The notes under the pieces were generated by a model. That model searched no databases. It was given only the letters and a program-made list of their open reading frames with translations, and was not told where the DNA came from. 46,734 nt of DNA from an uncultured Collinsella sp. (GTDB taxonomy: Bacteria > Actinomycetota > Coriobacteriia > Coriobacteriales > Coriobacteriaceae), in contig UQIN01000019.1 of the NCBI GenBank assembly GCA_900541035.1, positions 1 to 46,734 of the forward strand, in the 5' to 3' direction. A program made the position numbers and the translations under genes. Positions 1 through 7,171 of this stretch are shown here, in pieces (positions within the stretch are counted from its first letter, which is position 1; every line of letters starts with the position of its first letter).

Positions 1-55
1 ACCAGTGACGCCACGGGTATGAACCGTGTGCTCTAACCAACTGAGCTACACCGCC
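1..55 (-). tRNA. tRNA-Met-type (CAT), 3' end cut by window edge
   Basis: Read on the minus strand, the acceptor 5' strand GGCGGTG, the D arm with AGTTGGTTA, an anticodon stem with loop TTCATAC (anticodon CAT) and the start of the T arm are visible. The 3' end lies beyond the left edge. The first base is G, so the C1-A72 mismatch of a bacterial initiator is absent. It is therefore an elongator tRNA-Met or a tRNA-Ile with a CAT anticodon that is later modified. It heads in the same direction as the neighbouring tRNA-Thr and tRNA-Tyr, with 6 and then 10 bases between genes, so the three form one transcript. Confidence 0.9.
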
Positions 56-61
56 GGATGG

Positions 62-134
62 AGCCTGCAACCAGACTTGAACTGGTGACCTCTTCGTTAC
101 CAACGAAGTGCTCTACCGACTGAGCTATACAGGC
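62..134 (-). tRNA. tRNA-Thr (GGT)
   Basis: The minus strand gives a complete cloverleaf. Acceptor GCCTGTA pairs with TGCAGGC, the D arm has AGTCGGTA, the anticodon stem CTTCG/CGAAG holds loop TTGGTAA (anticodon GGT), and the T loop is TTCAAGT. The CCA end is not encoded. It sits between tRNA-Tyr and tRNA-Met. Confidence 0.95.
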
Positions 135-144
135 ACTTGACGGG

Positions 145-226
145 TGGGAGCTATAGGATTCGAACCTATGTAGGCAGAGCCAACGGGTTTACAGCCCGTC
201 CCCATTAACCACTCGGGCAAACTCCC
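145..226 (-). tRNA. tRNA-Tyr (GTA), long variable arm
   Basis: On the minus strand, acceptor GGGAGTT pairs with AGCTCCC. The anticodon stem ACGGG/CCCGT holds loop CTGTAAA (anticodon GTA). A long variable arm of class II type precedes T loop TTCGAAT. At about 82 nt it is the normal size for bacterial tRNA-Tyr. It is the first gene of the three-tRNA cluster. Confidence 0.95.
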
Positions 227-232
227 AATCGT

Positions 233-625
233 TCAAGTATCCGCAGGTCCTTTGGTCTTTTGGACCGCCGCCCCCGCGAACGAAGAAGATAATACGATGC
301 CACCTTGGGGGCTGTCAACGAAAACCTCTAGATACACGGTGCCGGGCGTATCTATATAGCCGTGACCTGCGGTTTTATTGAGTTTGGATATGAAGGACAG
401 TGGTTTTGGATACTGAGGTGACGTTTCCCAAGGTAACACTTTGCTGTAGTGGAGTACACCTTCAGTATCGAACTTCGATACCAGCTTATTTGCACCTATA
501 TATAGGTCGAGATCGGGGCTGCCCAGACAGAAGATTGCTCTTCCCAGGCAAAATCGAGCGTGGATTTTCTTCCGTTTGAAATCGAGCGTGGATAATCTCC
601 CACTTTGCCGTGCCATCGAATCCAA
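233..625 (-). CDS. doubtful hypothetical ORF, 130 aa
   Basis: An open frame runs on the minus strand towards the tRNA cluster. It would start at TTG (625) or at ATG 616, both inside the inverted-repeat block described below, and neither has a clear ribosome site. The middle of the translation looks protein-like, with alternating hydrophobic and polar residues (for example DLDLYIGANK), and this stretch is more AT-rich than its surroundings. I recognise no domain. It could be the remnant of a longer, transferred gene cut by the repeats, or a chance frame in a gene desert. Confidence 0.25.
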   Translation of the reverse strand: MDSMARQSGRLSTLDFKRKKIHARFCLGRAIFCLGSPDLDLYIGANKLVSKFDTEGVLHYSKVLPWETSPQYPKPLSFISKLNKTAGHGYIDTPGTVYLEVFVDSPQGGIVLSSSFAGAAVQKTKGPADT

Positions 626-697
626 AGTGGCAGATTATCCACGCTCATTCACTAGGCGGAAGATTTTCCACGCTCGTGTGTCCGATAATCCACGCTC
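556..697. repeat. five-copy inverted GAGCGTGGAT repeat cluster
   Basis: Two forward copies of GAGCGTGGAT (556-565, 584-593) face three reverse copies (637-646, 666-675 with one change, 688-697). The middle pair extends into a 24-bp inverted repeat, 584-607 against 623-646, with one mismatch and a 15-base loop. The outer pair, copy 1 and copy 4, also match over about 19 bases, so the whole block can fold as nested stems. Three of the reverse-sense copies contain TTATCCACG or TTTTCCACG, close to but not equal to a DnaA box. I find no coding role. Confidence 0.75.
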
Positions 698-729
698 GAT
701 GACGATGACCAACCTCGCCCCGGCCTATG

Positions 730-944
730 TCTCGACCTGTAACAGTAAGAGGGTTATTCCTCCCCTATCTGTTACAGATCGAGATGTTTCGCAGAAACCC
801 CCGCTTACGTCTCATTCTGTAACAGTAAGAACGGTTTTCAGCCTCTTCGTGTTACGGATCGAGATGTTATCGGCCTTCCCTTGGCAATGTTTCGATCTGT
901 AACTATAAGGAGGGTCTTCAGCCCACTCGTGTTACGGATCGAGA
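730..944. repeat. three tandem hairpin units with an exact 80-bp period
   Basis: Three 55-bp units begin at 730, 810 and 890 and end at 784, 864 and 944. They are separated by two 25-bp spacers that both begin TGTT. Each unit is itself an inverted repeat of the form TCTCGATCTGTAAC ... GTTACGGATCGAGA, with a second short stem inside. Paired bases change together: copy 1 pairs CTGTAACAG with CTGTTACAG, while copies 2 and 3 use GTTACGGA with T-G wobbles. Together with the block at 556-697 this accounts for most of the gene-free stretch between the two tRNA groups; from 626 to 992 I see no supported coding gene. Confidence 0.8.
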
Positions 945-992
945 CAAACCTGAAGCTTGGTTGGCGCCAAACACGCTGACTTATCGACATAA

Positions 993-1030
993 ATAGAAAC
1001 GGGCCCTGTCCCACAAGGAAACAGAGCCCG
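993..1030 (-). terminator. Rho-independent terminator of tRNA-Thr (TGT)
   Basis: On the minus strand, stem CGGGCTCTGT pairs with ACAGGGCCCG and is followed by TTTCTATTT. It lies 10 bases beyond the encoded CCA of tRNA-Thr. Confidence 0.8.
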
Positions 1031-1039
1031 AAACTCTCA

Positions 1040-1114
1040 TGGAGCCAGTGACAGGAATCGAACCTGCAACCCACTGATTACAAATCAGTTGCGCTACCGT
1101 TGCGCCACACTGGC
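1040..1114 (-). tRNA. tRNA-Thr (TGT)
   Basis: The minus strand shows acceptor GCCAGTG/CACTGGC, D arm AACGGTA, anticodon stem ACTGA/TCAGT with loop TTTGTAA (anticodon TGT), and T loop TTCGATT. An encoded CCA occupies 1040-1042. It is a single gene followed by its own terminator. The 150 bases upstream (1115-1267) hold its presumed promoter and nothing else I can identify. Confidence 0.95.
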
Positions 1115-1267
1115 ACACTTGGCGCTTTCACGCGAAGCGAGTTAAGAATAAAGGAATTGCGGACGGGGCGCAACAGGCCGCACGGCGTTATACAAATATG
1201 CAAAATCCAGCAACAACGCGTACCAGGCCCGTTCATTTCTGTCAGTGCGCCCTCAATCTTAAAACCA

Positions 1268-1328
1268 TTCGCCAGAACGAATAGTTTTAATTACAATTGC
1301 TATATATAAAACTATTCGTTCTGGCGAA
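1268..1328 (+). promoter_or_regulatory. 61-bp palindromic operator/promoter of the HipA-like kinase gene
   Basis: A perfect 22-bp inverted repeat (arms 1268-1289 and 1307-1328, beginning TTCGCCAGAACG) surrounds a 17-bp AT-rich spacer. The spacer contains an extended -10 element, TTGCTATATA (1298-1307, the last base shared with the right arm). The right arm ends 10 bases before the ATG and touches the ribosome site GAAGGG. A protein bound to both arms would cover the promoter. The product's own N-terminal HTH is the obvious candidate, which is an inference. Confidence 0.7.
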
Positions 1329-1338
1329 GGGTTTCGCG

Positions 1339-2679
1339 ATGCTTACTACCAAAGAAGCCGCCGAGCTGCTCGGCATCACTCCGCGCAGGGTGCAGGAGCT
1401 CATAAAAAACGGAGCACTTGAGGCCCGCAAGGCTTCTGGTGTATGGCTCATCGACAAAGACAGCGTCGACACGCGACTCCGCTCTGTGACCAAAACGGGG
1501 GGACGTCCCCGCCGCGGCCACGGTAAGAGCGAGATCGCGTTCACCCTCATGAACCGCACGTACGAAGTCGCTCAGCTGGTCTACAGTACATCGCGAAAAG
1601 ACTTTACCCACATCGGTGCCGACATCGATTACGCCCACGCCCCTATTGGAGTATTTGGCCCTAATAGCCCCATATCGCTAGACTCCTTCCGCATCTGGTG
1701 GCGCGGCCGCGGTATCCCGCTCGCACGCATTGGGCTAGCCTCCCTGCTTGCAGAAGCCGCAGTCGATGTTCCCGATGAACTCGTCCAGCGAAATCTCGGC
1801 CTCTCCTTATCCGACCAGTATTGGATTAGGCCCCAAGGTTCCGGTCTCACCTGGGAGGATATCAACTTCTTCAATAACGCCTTTGATGACGTCTCGCTGT
1901 CCATTGCACCCTTTGCCCCAGAGGGAAAAGCGGCTGCCGCAAAGCCCGATAACACCTCGGACGGCAATCTTCAAAAGTACTGGACGTGCGAGGGCGAACG
2001 TCGAATTCTGCATAAGGCAGGAGCGCACCTGGACCAGGAACCTTATAACGAGCTGGTGGCGACCGCGCTCCACCGTCGCATCCTAAACGCCTGCGATTAT
2101 GTGCCTTACTCGCTCGAGGGCACGGGCACTTCCGCCCTGAGCACATGCGATGTCTTCTTAACTGATGAAGAAGAGTATGTCCCTGCGTTCTATGTAAACC
2201 AGCACGCAAACGCAGATGAACGGCTAACCGACTACGAGCGATATGTAGCAAACTGCGAGGAGCTCGGGGTGACAGGCGTCAAGGATGCCCTTGACCGCAT
2301 GATCGTATGTGACGACATCATTGCCAACTACGATCGTCATTGGCGCAACTTCGGCCTCGTGCGAAACGTCAACACGCAAGCTTGCAGACCTGCCCCCATC
2401 TTCGATTCGGGCTCATCGCTCTGGTGCAACATATCACTAGAGGAGCTTAGGGCGGGAGAGCACAGTTTTACCAGCGCACAATTTCATTCAAGCCCCGCCA
2501 AACAAATGTTGCTCGTCGAGGACATGGGCTGGTTTGGCTGCGACAAACTCGAAGGCTTCGTTGACGAGGCAATCGAGATTCTTTCCAGAAACGACGCGCT
2601 CACGGCAAGGCTGCCATATCTAAAAGAGGCGCTAACGTGGCGCCTCGAAAGAATGATCGACATCGCTGAATGGAGTTAG
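1339..2679 (+). CDS. HTH (excisionase-type) - HipA-like kinase fusion
   Basis: The start ATG at 1339 is chosen over an upstream in-frame ATG at 1297 because 1297 lies inside the palindrome and 1339 has GAAGGG seven bases before it. The product is 446 aa. Residues 1-45 (LTTKEAAELLGITPRRVQEL) form an excisionase/MerR-type DNA-binding helix-turn-helix, followed by a basic linker (GGRPRRG). The C-terminal half carries the signature of HipA/CtkA-type Ser/Thr kinases: NYDRHWRNFG (catalytic D332, N337) and PIFDSGSSL (metal ligand D356). No separate antitoxin gene adjoins it, so regulator and kinase appear to share one chain. The substrate is unknown. It is convergent with yacP. Confidence 0.75.
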   Translation: MLTTKEAAELLGITPRRVQELIKNGALEARKASGVWLIDKDSVDTRLRSVTKTGGRPRRGHGKSEIAFTLMNRTYEVAQLVYSTSRKDFTHIGADIDYAHAPIGVFGPNSPISLDSFRIWWRGRGIPLARIGLASLLAEAAVDVPDELVQRNLGLSLSDQYWIRPQGSGLTWEDINFFNNAFDDVSLSIAPFAPEGKAAAAKPDNTSDGNLQKYWTCEGERRILHKAGAHLDQEPYNELVATALHRRILNACDYVPYSLEGTGTSALSTCDVFLTDEEEYVPAFYVNQHANADERLTDYERYVANCEELGVTGVKDALDRMIVCDDIIANYDRHWRNFGLVRNVNTQACRPAPIFDSGSSLWCNISLEELRAGEHSFTSAQFHSSPAKQMLLVEDMGWFGCDKLEGFVDEAIEILSRNDALTARLPYLKEALTWRLERMIDIAEWS

Positions 2680-2704
2680 CGAGGCAGCATTGCCCCGCCA
2701 ACTT
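2677..2704. terminator. weak hairpin between convergent genes
   Basis: GTTAGCGAGGCA can pair with TGCCCCGCCAAC with two mismatches. It fills the 27 bases between the two convergent stop codons. No clear T-run is present, so termination is only possible. Confidence 0.35.
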
Positions 2705-2706
2705 CC

Positions 2707-3384
2707 CTACCTCCCGCGCAGGGCCTTGAGCTTGGCCAGGGCATCGGGGCTCAGGCGACTGCCCAGAGTCATCTTGATTTGTGGAGCTTCCTCGGCCTCG
2801 TGCACGTCGTTGTCGATCTGTTTGATCTCGTCCACCAGCATACGGCTCGAGATGCGCGTAACGCCCTTGCCCATGACGACGGCCTGGATCGTGCCGTCGC
2901 TCGACACTACAGAACACGCGCGGCCTTCCTCGCGCGCCTCGATGCAGAGCTTCTGCACCACGGTATCGGCCGAAACACCCGTCGGCGAAAACTCAATGCG
3001 CACACCGCGGGCCGGTAGGTTGGGGCGCTCGCTGGAGATATTGCCCGCGCCGTCAAATACGATCACGGCCTCGTAGCGGCCCTGGGCAAACGCAGCTACG
3101 TCATTAATGAGCGCCGTGCGCGCCATATCGTGAACGTCGCTGGAATACGGATCGTCGGAATGGTCGTACACGAGCTTTTCGTAGCGCGGCGTGCAGTGGA
3201 TCACGTTGTAACCGTCGACCACCAGCAGCTCGGGCTTGTTGGAGTGCACCGTCGAGACTGGGTCGGCGATAGCCTGCGCAAACGCATTGCCGCCCACGCC
3301 ATAGGTCGCGGCCGAAACAATCGGCTTGGCCGAGCCCTCGCCAAAGCGCTTGGCCTTGGACTTGGCACGGTTCTTTTTGGACAT
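2707..3384 (-). CDS. yacP: YacP/Rae1-family NYN-domain ribonuclease
   Basis: The product is 225 aa. A basic, lysine-rich N-terminus (SKKNRAKSKAKRFG) precedes an NYN/PIN-like domain. LLVVDGYNVIH (about residues 53-63) supplies the first metal-binding Asp, and VIVFDGAG (about 106-113) and SSDGTIQ supply later acidic residues. In Bacillus subtilis the family member Rae1 is a ribosome-associated mRNA endonuclease. The N-terminal extension is longer than in B. subtilis Rae1. The gene starts three bases after the rlmB stop and is surely co-transcribed with it, which fits the conserved rlmB-yacP pairing in Gram-positives. Confidence 0.85.
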   Translation of the reverse strand: MSKKNRAKSKAKRFGEGSAKPIVSAATYGVGGNAFAQAIADPVSTVHSNKPELLVVDGYNVIHCTPRYEKLVYDHSDDPYSSDVHDMARTALINDVAAFAQGRYEAVIVFDGAGNISSERPNLPARGVRIEFSPTGVSADTVVQKLCIEAREEGRACSVVSSDGTIQAVVMGKGVTRISSRMLVDEIKQIDNDVHEAEEAPQIKMTLGSRLSPDALAKLKALRGR

Positions 3385-3387
3385 GCG

Positions 3388-4302
3388 CTACTCCTCCCCC
3401 ATCAGCTCGCCGGCGTTGCGGCGCAGCCACTCAAAGCACAGCGCCGTGGTCGCCTGGGCAACATTGAGGCTCTCGGTCATACCGCGCTGGGGAAGCTTGG
3501 TCAAAAAGTCGCATTTCTCGAGCACCAGACGCGAGATGCCGTCGCCCTCGGAGCCCATGACGAGCGCCACGCGGCCCTCGAAAGGAGCATCCCAGCAACT
3601 GCCTTCGGCGTGCTCGGAAGCACCGCCCACCCAAAAACCAGCGGCCTTAAAATCGTCGAGCGCACGGGCGATATTGGGAACCTGCGCGATAGGCAGATGC
3701 ATGACGGCACCGGCTGAGGTCTTATAGCTGCCCACGGTCACGCCGGCGGCACGCTTATTGGCAATGATGACGCCCGCGGCGCCCACGACCTCGGCGGAAC
3801 GCACGATGGCGCCAAAGTTGCCGTCGTCAGTCACGTGGTCGAGCACCACGACAAGTGCCGGGCCCTCGCCTGCGCGGTCGAGAATATCGGCGACATCGGC
3901 ATAGGGGAAGTTGCCAACCTCGAGCGCGATGCCCTGGTGAGCGCCGTGGCTCGACAGTGCGTCGAGCTGCGCGCGCGGCACATACTTAATGCGGACACCC
4001 ATGGCGTTGAGGTCGTCGACCAGGCGCGACAAGGCGGCATCGCGCTCCCCGCCCTCAGCAATGAGCGCGCACTTGATGGGAAAACCAGTGCGCAGCGCCT
4101 CGGCGGCTGCACGACGACCTTCGATAAACTCGCCCTTGGGAGCCTGGACAGCGTCGCGGTTGCGATCGCGCTGCGGACGTGCGGCCTGGGTGCGATCGCG
4201 CTGGCCCTTGGGAGCGGCAGCGCGGTCATTGCGGCGAATCGGACGCGAGCCAGAAGCAGCCTGCTTGCCGCCACGAGGCGCACGCTTGCGATTGTCGGCC
4301 AT
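3388..4302 (-). CDS. rlmB: 23S rRNA 2'-O-ribose methyltransferase, TrmH/SpoU family
   Basis: The product is 304 aa, starting at ATG 4302 behind AGGAGGT; an upstream ATG seven codons earlier overlaps that ribosome site. Residues 1-60 are a basic, disordered R/K/Q-rich tail. A SpoU substrate-binding domain follows (EGRRAAAEAL, then GAHQGIALEV). The knotted methyltransferase domain carries LDHVTDDGNFGAIVRSAE, LVMGSEGDGISRLV and LPQRGMTESLNVAQATT, which are the three SPOUT motifs that bind S-adenosylmethionine. Family members methylate G2251 of 23S rRNA. It heads a two-gene operon with yacP. Confidence 0.9.
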   Translation of the reverse strand: MADNRKRAPRGGKQAASGSRPIRRNDRAAAPKGQRDRTQAARPQRDRNRDAVQAPKGEFIEGRRAAAEALRTGFPIKCALIAEGGERDAALSRLVDDLNAMGVRIKYVPRAQLDALSSHGAHQGIALEVGNFPYADVADILDRAGEGPALVVVLDHVTDDGNFGAIVRSAEVVGAAGVIIANKRAAGVTVGSYKTSAGAVMHLPIAQVPNIARALDDFKAAGFWVGGASEHAEGSCWDAPFEGRVALVMGSEGDGISRLVLEKCDFLTKLPQRGMTESLNVAQATTALCFEWLRRNAGELMGEE

Positions 4303-4345
4303 AAAGTGACCTCCTAAATACAACTATCAAACGAAACAAAATAAA

Positions 4346-4377
4346 CGACCGCCCATGAATATTAATTCGGGCGGTCG
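4346..4377 (-). terminator. terminator after the disA-cysS operon
   Basis: On the minus strand, CGACCGCCCG pairs with CGGGCGGTCG around an AT loop and is followed by TTTATTTTGTTT. It separates the cysS operon from rlmB. Confidence 0.85.
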
Positions 4378-4380
4378 GTA

Positions 4381-4482
4381 CGGGTTTTCCAAGTGCCCGA
4401 GATTGCCGTGAAAGAGGAGCGACGCGTACTTGAGTACGCGAGCGACGGTTTGAACGGCAAGGTCGGGTGCTTGGGAAACCCG
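4381..4482 (-). ncRNA. 102-nt structured element A in the cysS 3' region
   Basis: Just after the cysS stop the sequence folds as three stacked stems. The outer arms begin CGGGTTTTCCAAG and end CTTGGGAAACCCG. The middle stem is TTGCCGT (4403-4409) with ACGGCAA (4454-4460). The inner hairpin is CGCGTACT/AGTACGCG. The asymmetric internal loop reads CGTGAAA on one side and GTTTGAACG on the other. A second element with the same plan and the same loop bases lies behind lysS (23808-23906). Strand is assigned from the cysS transcript; the role is unknown. Confidence 0.55.
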
Positions 4483-4488
4483 CGGGGA

Positions 4489-5955
4489 TTAGAGAGATTT
4501 GATACGAGTGCCGGCGGCGGTATCTTCAATCGTCAGGCCCAGGTCCTTGAGCTGGTCGCGGATGGCATCTGCCAGATCCCAGTTCTTGGCGGCACGGGCC
4601 TCGGCGCGGGCCTCGAGAATCTTGGCAGCAGCCTCGTCCACGTCGTCACCCGTGTAGGCAACCAGGCCGGCGGCAACGCCCAGCAGGCCCAGCGGCAGCT
4701 CGACCTTGGGCTCGGGAAGCTCGACGCCAAACGTATCGAGCAGCTCGGCCAGCGTATCGGCGGCAGCCAGGACTGCGGCCTTGTCGGCAGCATCGCCCGC
4801 CTGCTCCAGGTACTGGTTGCACTCGGTCACAAAGCCAAAGACAGCACCCATGGCACCGGCGGAGTTAAAGTCGTCGTCCATGCACTCCTTAAAGGTGGCA
4901 CGGGTCTCGGCAGCCTTGGCGGCAAACGCCTTGGATGCCGCCCCATCGGCATCGGCCGTCGCATGGTTCGCGGCCCAGCGCAGGTTCTCGACCGTACCGG
5001 CGATACGCGTGAGCGAGTTCTCGGCACCCTCCAGGCGCTCCCAAGAAAAGTCGAGCGGCGAGCGATAGCTCGTCTGCAACATCAGCAGACGCAGGGCGGC
5101 AGCGGAGTGCTGCTCGAGGACCTCGGCCAGCGTAAAGAAGTTGCCGAGCGACTTGGACATCTTCTCGCCGTCTACCAGCAGCATGCCCGTGTGCATCCAG
5201 GTGTTGGAGAAGCCCTGGTGCCAGGCGCAGGTGGCCTGGGCGCACTCGTTCTCGTGATGCGGGAAGGCAAGGTCGGAGCCGCCGCCGTGGATGTCAATCG
5301 GGGTGCCCAGGTAGCGGTGTACCATGGCGGCGCACTCGGTGTGCCAACCGGGACGGCCCTCGCCCCAGGGGCTCGGCCAGCTGGGCTCGCCGGGCTTGGC
5401 GGCCTTCCACAGGGCAAAGTCGAGCGGGTCGTTCTTGTCCTCGTTCTCCTCGATGCGCGCACCCACCATAAGGTCATCGATGTTGCGGCCCGAGACCTGA
5501 CCATAGTTGGGATCGCTGCGCACGGCAAAGTACACGTCGCCGTTATCGGCGGCGTAAGCGTGGCCCTGCTCGATGAGCGTCTTGATCATGGCGATCATGG
5601 GACCGATCTCCTTGGTGGCGCGGGGGCGCACATCGGGATCGAGCACGTTGGCGGCGCGCATGACGCCGATGAACTTGTCGGAGAACTCCGTCGCGACCTC
5701 GGCGGCAGTGCGGCCCTGCTCGTTGGCGCGCTTGATGATCTTGTCATCGACATCGGTGAGGTTCTGGGCGAACGTGACCTCGTAGCCGCTCGCGATGAGC
5801 CAGCGACGAATCACGTCAAAGCTGATGAACGTGCGGGCATTGCCGATGTGGATGTTGTCGTAGACCGTGGGGCCGCACACATACATGCGGACCTTGCCGG
5901 ACTCGATGGGCTGGAACTCTTCCTTTTTATGGGTAGCGCTGTTGTAGATACGCAT
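4489..5955 (-). CDS. cysS: cysteinyl-tRNA synthetase
   Basis: The product is 488 aa, a class I aminoacyl-tRNA synthetase that charges tRNA-Cys. The HIGH motif is HIGN (36-39), the KMSKS motif is intact (265-269), and zinc ligands include C27 in MYVCGPTVYD, C208 in WHTEC and the HHENE segment (233-237). The C-terminal DALR-like region is present, so length is normal. The start overlaps a ribosome site lying across the ispF stop (AAGGAGTAACGAATG), three bases after it. It is the last gene of disA-ispD-ispF-cysS, followed by element A and a terminator. Confidence 0.97.
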   Translation of the reverse strand: MRIYNSATHKKEEFQPIESGKVRMYVCGPTVYDNIHIGNARTFISFDVIRRWLIASGYEVTFAQNLTDVDDKIIKRANEQGRTAAEVATEFSDKFIGVMRAANVLDPDVRPRATKEIGPMIAMIKTLIEQGHAYAADNGDVYFAVRSDPNYGQVSGRNIDDLMVGARIEENEDKNDPLDFALWKAAKPGEPSWPSPWGEGRPGWHTECAAMVHRYLGTPIDIHGGGSDLAFPHHENECAQATCAWHQGFSNTWMHTGMLLVDGEKMSKSLGNFFTLAEVLEQHSAAALRLLMLQTSYRSPLDFSWERLEGAENSLTRIAGTVENLRWAANHATADADGAASKAFAAKAAETRATFKECMDDDFNSAGAMGAVFGFVTECNQYLEQAGDAADKAAVLAAADTLAELLDTFGVELPEPKVELPLGLLGVAAGLVAYTGDDVDEAAAKILEARAEARAAKNWDLADAIRDQLKDLGLTIEDTAAGTRIKSL

Positions 5956-5958
5956 TCG

Positions 5959-6453
5959 TTACTCCTTAACGGTTTTCTGTAGCAGGCAAACGGCCCAGGC
6001 GCCGATTCCCTCGCCCTGGCCTTCCCAACCGAGCTTTTCGGTCGTAGTGGCGGCGACGCCCACGTTTTCGACGTCAACGCCCAGGGCATGGGCAAGGTTG
6101 GCGCGCATGGCATCGCGATGCGGGGTGATCTTAGGCTGCTGGCAGGCAATGGTGCAGTCGGCATCGACAAACTCAAAGCCCAGCTCACGCGCATAGTCCA
6201 TTACGCGGGCAAGCAGCACCATCGAGTCGGCGCCCTCGTAGGCAGGGTCGGTATCGGGGAATAGCTTGCCGATGTCTCCCCCGCGGCAGGCGCCCAGAAT
6301 GGCGTCGGCCAAGGCGTGCGCGAGCACATCAGCATCCGAGTGGCCCAGCAGGCCGCGCTCGTAGGGAATGTCGACACCGCCGATGATACATCGACGCCCC
6401 TCCACCAGACGGTGAACGTCGTAGCCATGGCCAATGCGCAGGTTACTGAACAT
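5959..6453 (-). CDS. ispF: 2-C-methyl-D-erythritol 2,4-cyclodiphosphate synthase
   Basis: The product is 164 aa, starting at ATG 6453 inside the last codons of ispD (11-base overlap); upstream in-frame starts would overlap ispD further. The N-terminal RIGHGYDVHRL gives the zinc ligands Asp and His. GLLGHSDADVLAHALADA supplies the third ligand and the substrate loop. The C-terminal ATTTEKLGWEGQGEGI is the CDP-binding segment. It forms MEcPP in the non-mevalonate isoprenoid pathway, one step after IspE, which is encoded at 27084-27980. The overlap suggests translational coupling to ispD. Confidence 0.96.
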   Translation of the reverse strand: MFSNLRIGHGYDVHRLVEGRRCIIGGVDIPYERGLLGHSDADVLAHALADAILGACRGGDIGKLFPDTDPAYEGADSMVLLARVMDYARELGFEFVDADCTIACQQPKITPHRDAMRANLAHALGVDVENVGVAATTTEKLGWEGQGEGIGAWAVCLLQKTVKE

Positions 6454-7171
6454 GGGGAAGGTCCTCTCCCTCGGCCATGCGGCCAAGCAGAATCGCGGTT
6501 ACGGGACGCAGGTCCTCGGGCACCGTCACCTTAAGGTTATCGCGTGGGCTCTGGACGCAGCGGACGCGCCCACCCATGCGCTCGACCAGCGACGAATCAT
6601 CGGTACCGATAAAGCCCTCGGCAATGGCTGCAGCGTGGGCGCGCTTCATAGCATCGACGCTAAAGATCTGCGGCGTCTGCGCTGCCCAGTAGAGCTCACG
6701 CGGCGGCGTCTCGACGATATTATCGCCGTCAACGATCTTGAGCGTGTCGATCGCGGGCTGACCGCACACGACACCGTCGAGGGCACGGTCGCTCACGAGC
6801 ACGTCGATAGCGTGGTCGATGGCCTCGGTCGTAATGAGCGGACGAGCGCCGTCGTGGATGGCGACATATTCGAAACCCGCCGGAACCGCATGCACGCCGG
6901 CACGGGTGGAATCCTGACGGGTATCGCCGGCATCGGCAAAGCTGATGGGCGTGTCATAGTCAAACGGGTCGATGGCCAGGCGGCGCATCTCGGCACGGCG
7001 CTCGGCAGGGCAAACCACGACGATATGGCCGACCTTATCGCTACGATCGAACGCGCGGATGGACCAGCTCATGAGCGGACGGCCCGCCACATTAACGAGC
7101 TGCTTGCCGCCGGGATTTCCAAAGCGCTGGCCGCTGCCGCCGGCAACGACCACGGCGCATACGGGCGCCAT
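6443..7171 (-). CDS. ispD: 2-C-methyl-D-erythritol 4-phosphate cytidylyltransferase
   Basis: The product is 242 aa. VVVAGGSGQRFG (about 8-19) is the CTP-binding loop of this nucleotidyltransferase, followed by K23 in PGGKQLV. HDGARPLI (about 104-111) and AQTPQIF are the substrate-pocket motifs. It activates MEP with CTP in the non-mevalonate pathway. Its ATG shares one base with the disA stop (TAATG), and it overlaps ispF by 11 bases, so the three genes are translationally coupled. Confidence 0.96.
   Translation of the reverse strand: MAPVCAVVVAGGSGQRFGNPGGKQLVNVAGRPLMSWSIRAFDRSDKVGHIVVVCPAERRAEMRRLAIDPFDYDTPISFADAGDTRQDSTRAGVHAVPAGFEYVAIHDGARPLITTEAIDHAIDVLVSDRALDGVVCGQPAIDTLKIVDGDNIVETPPRELYWAAQTPQIFSVDAMKRAHAAAIAEGFIGTDDSSLVERMGGRVRCVQSPRDNLKVTVPEDLRPVTAILLGRMAEGEDLPHVQ

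Noticed and set aside
556..697. Chromosomal replication origin based on TTATCCACG motifs
   Set aside because: No dnaA, dnaN or AT-rich unwinding region is nearby, and none of the motifs matches the box exactly at the last base.
730..944. Possible CRISPR array (three 55-bp repeats, two 25-bp spacers)
   Set aside because: Repeats are too diverged and self-complementary, the spacers resemble each other at their ends, only three units exist and no cas genes are present.
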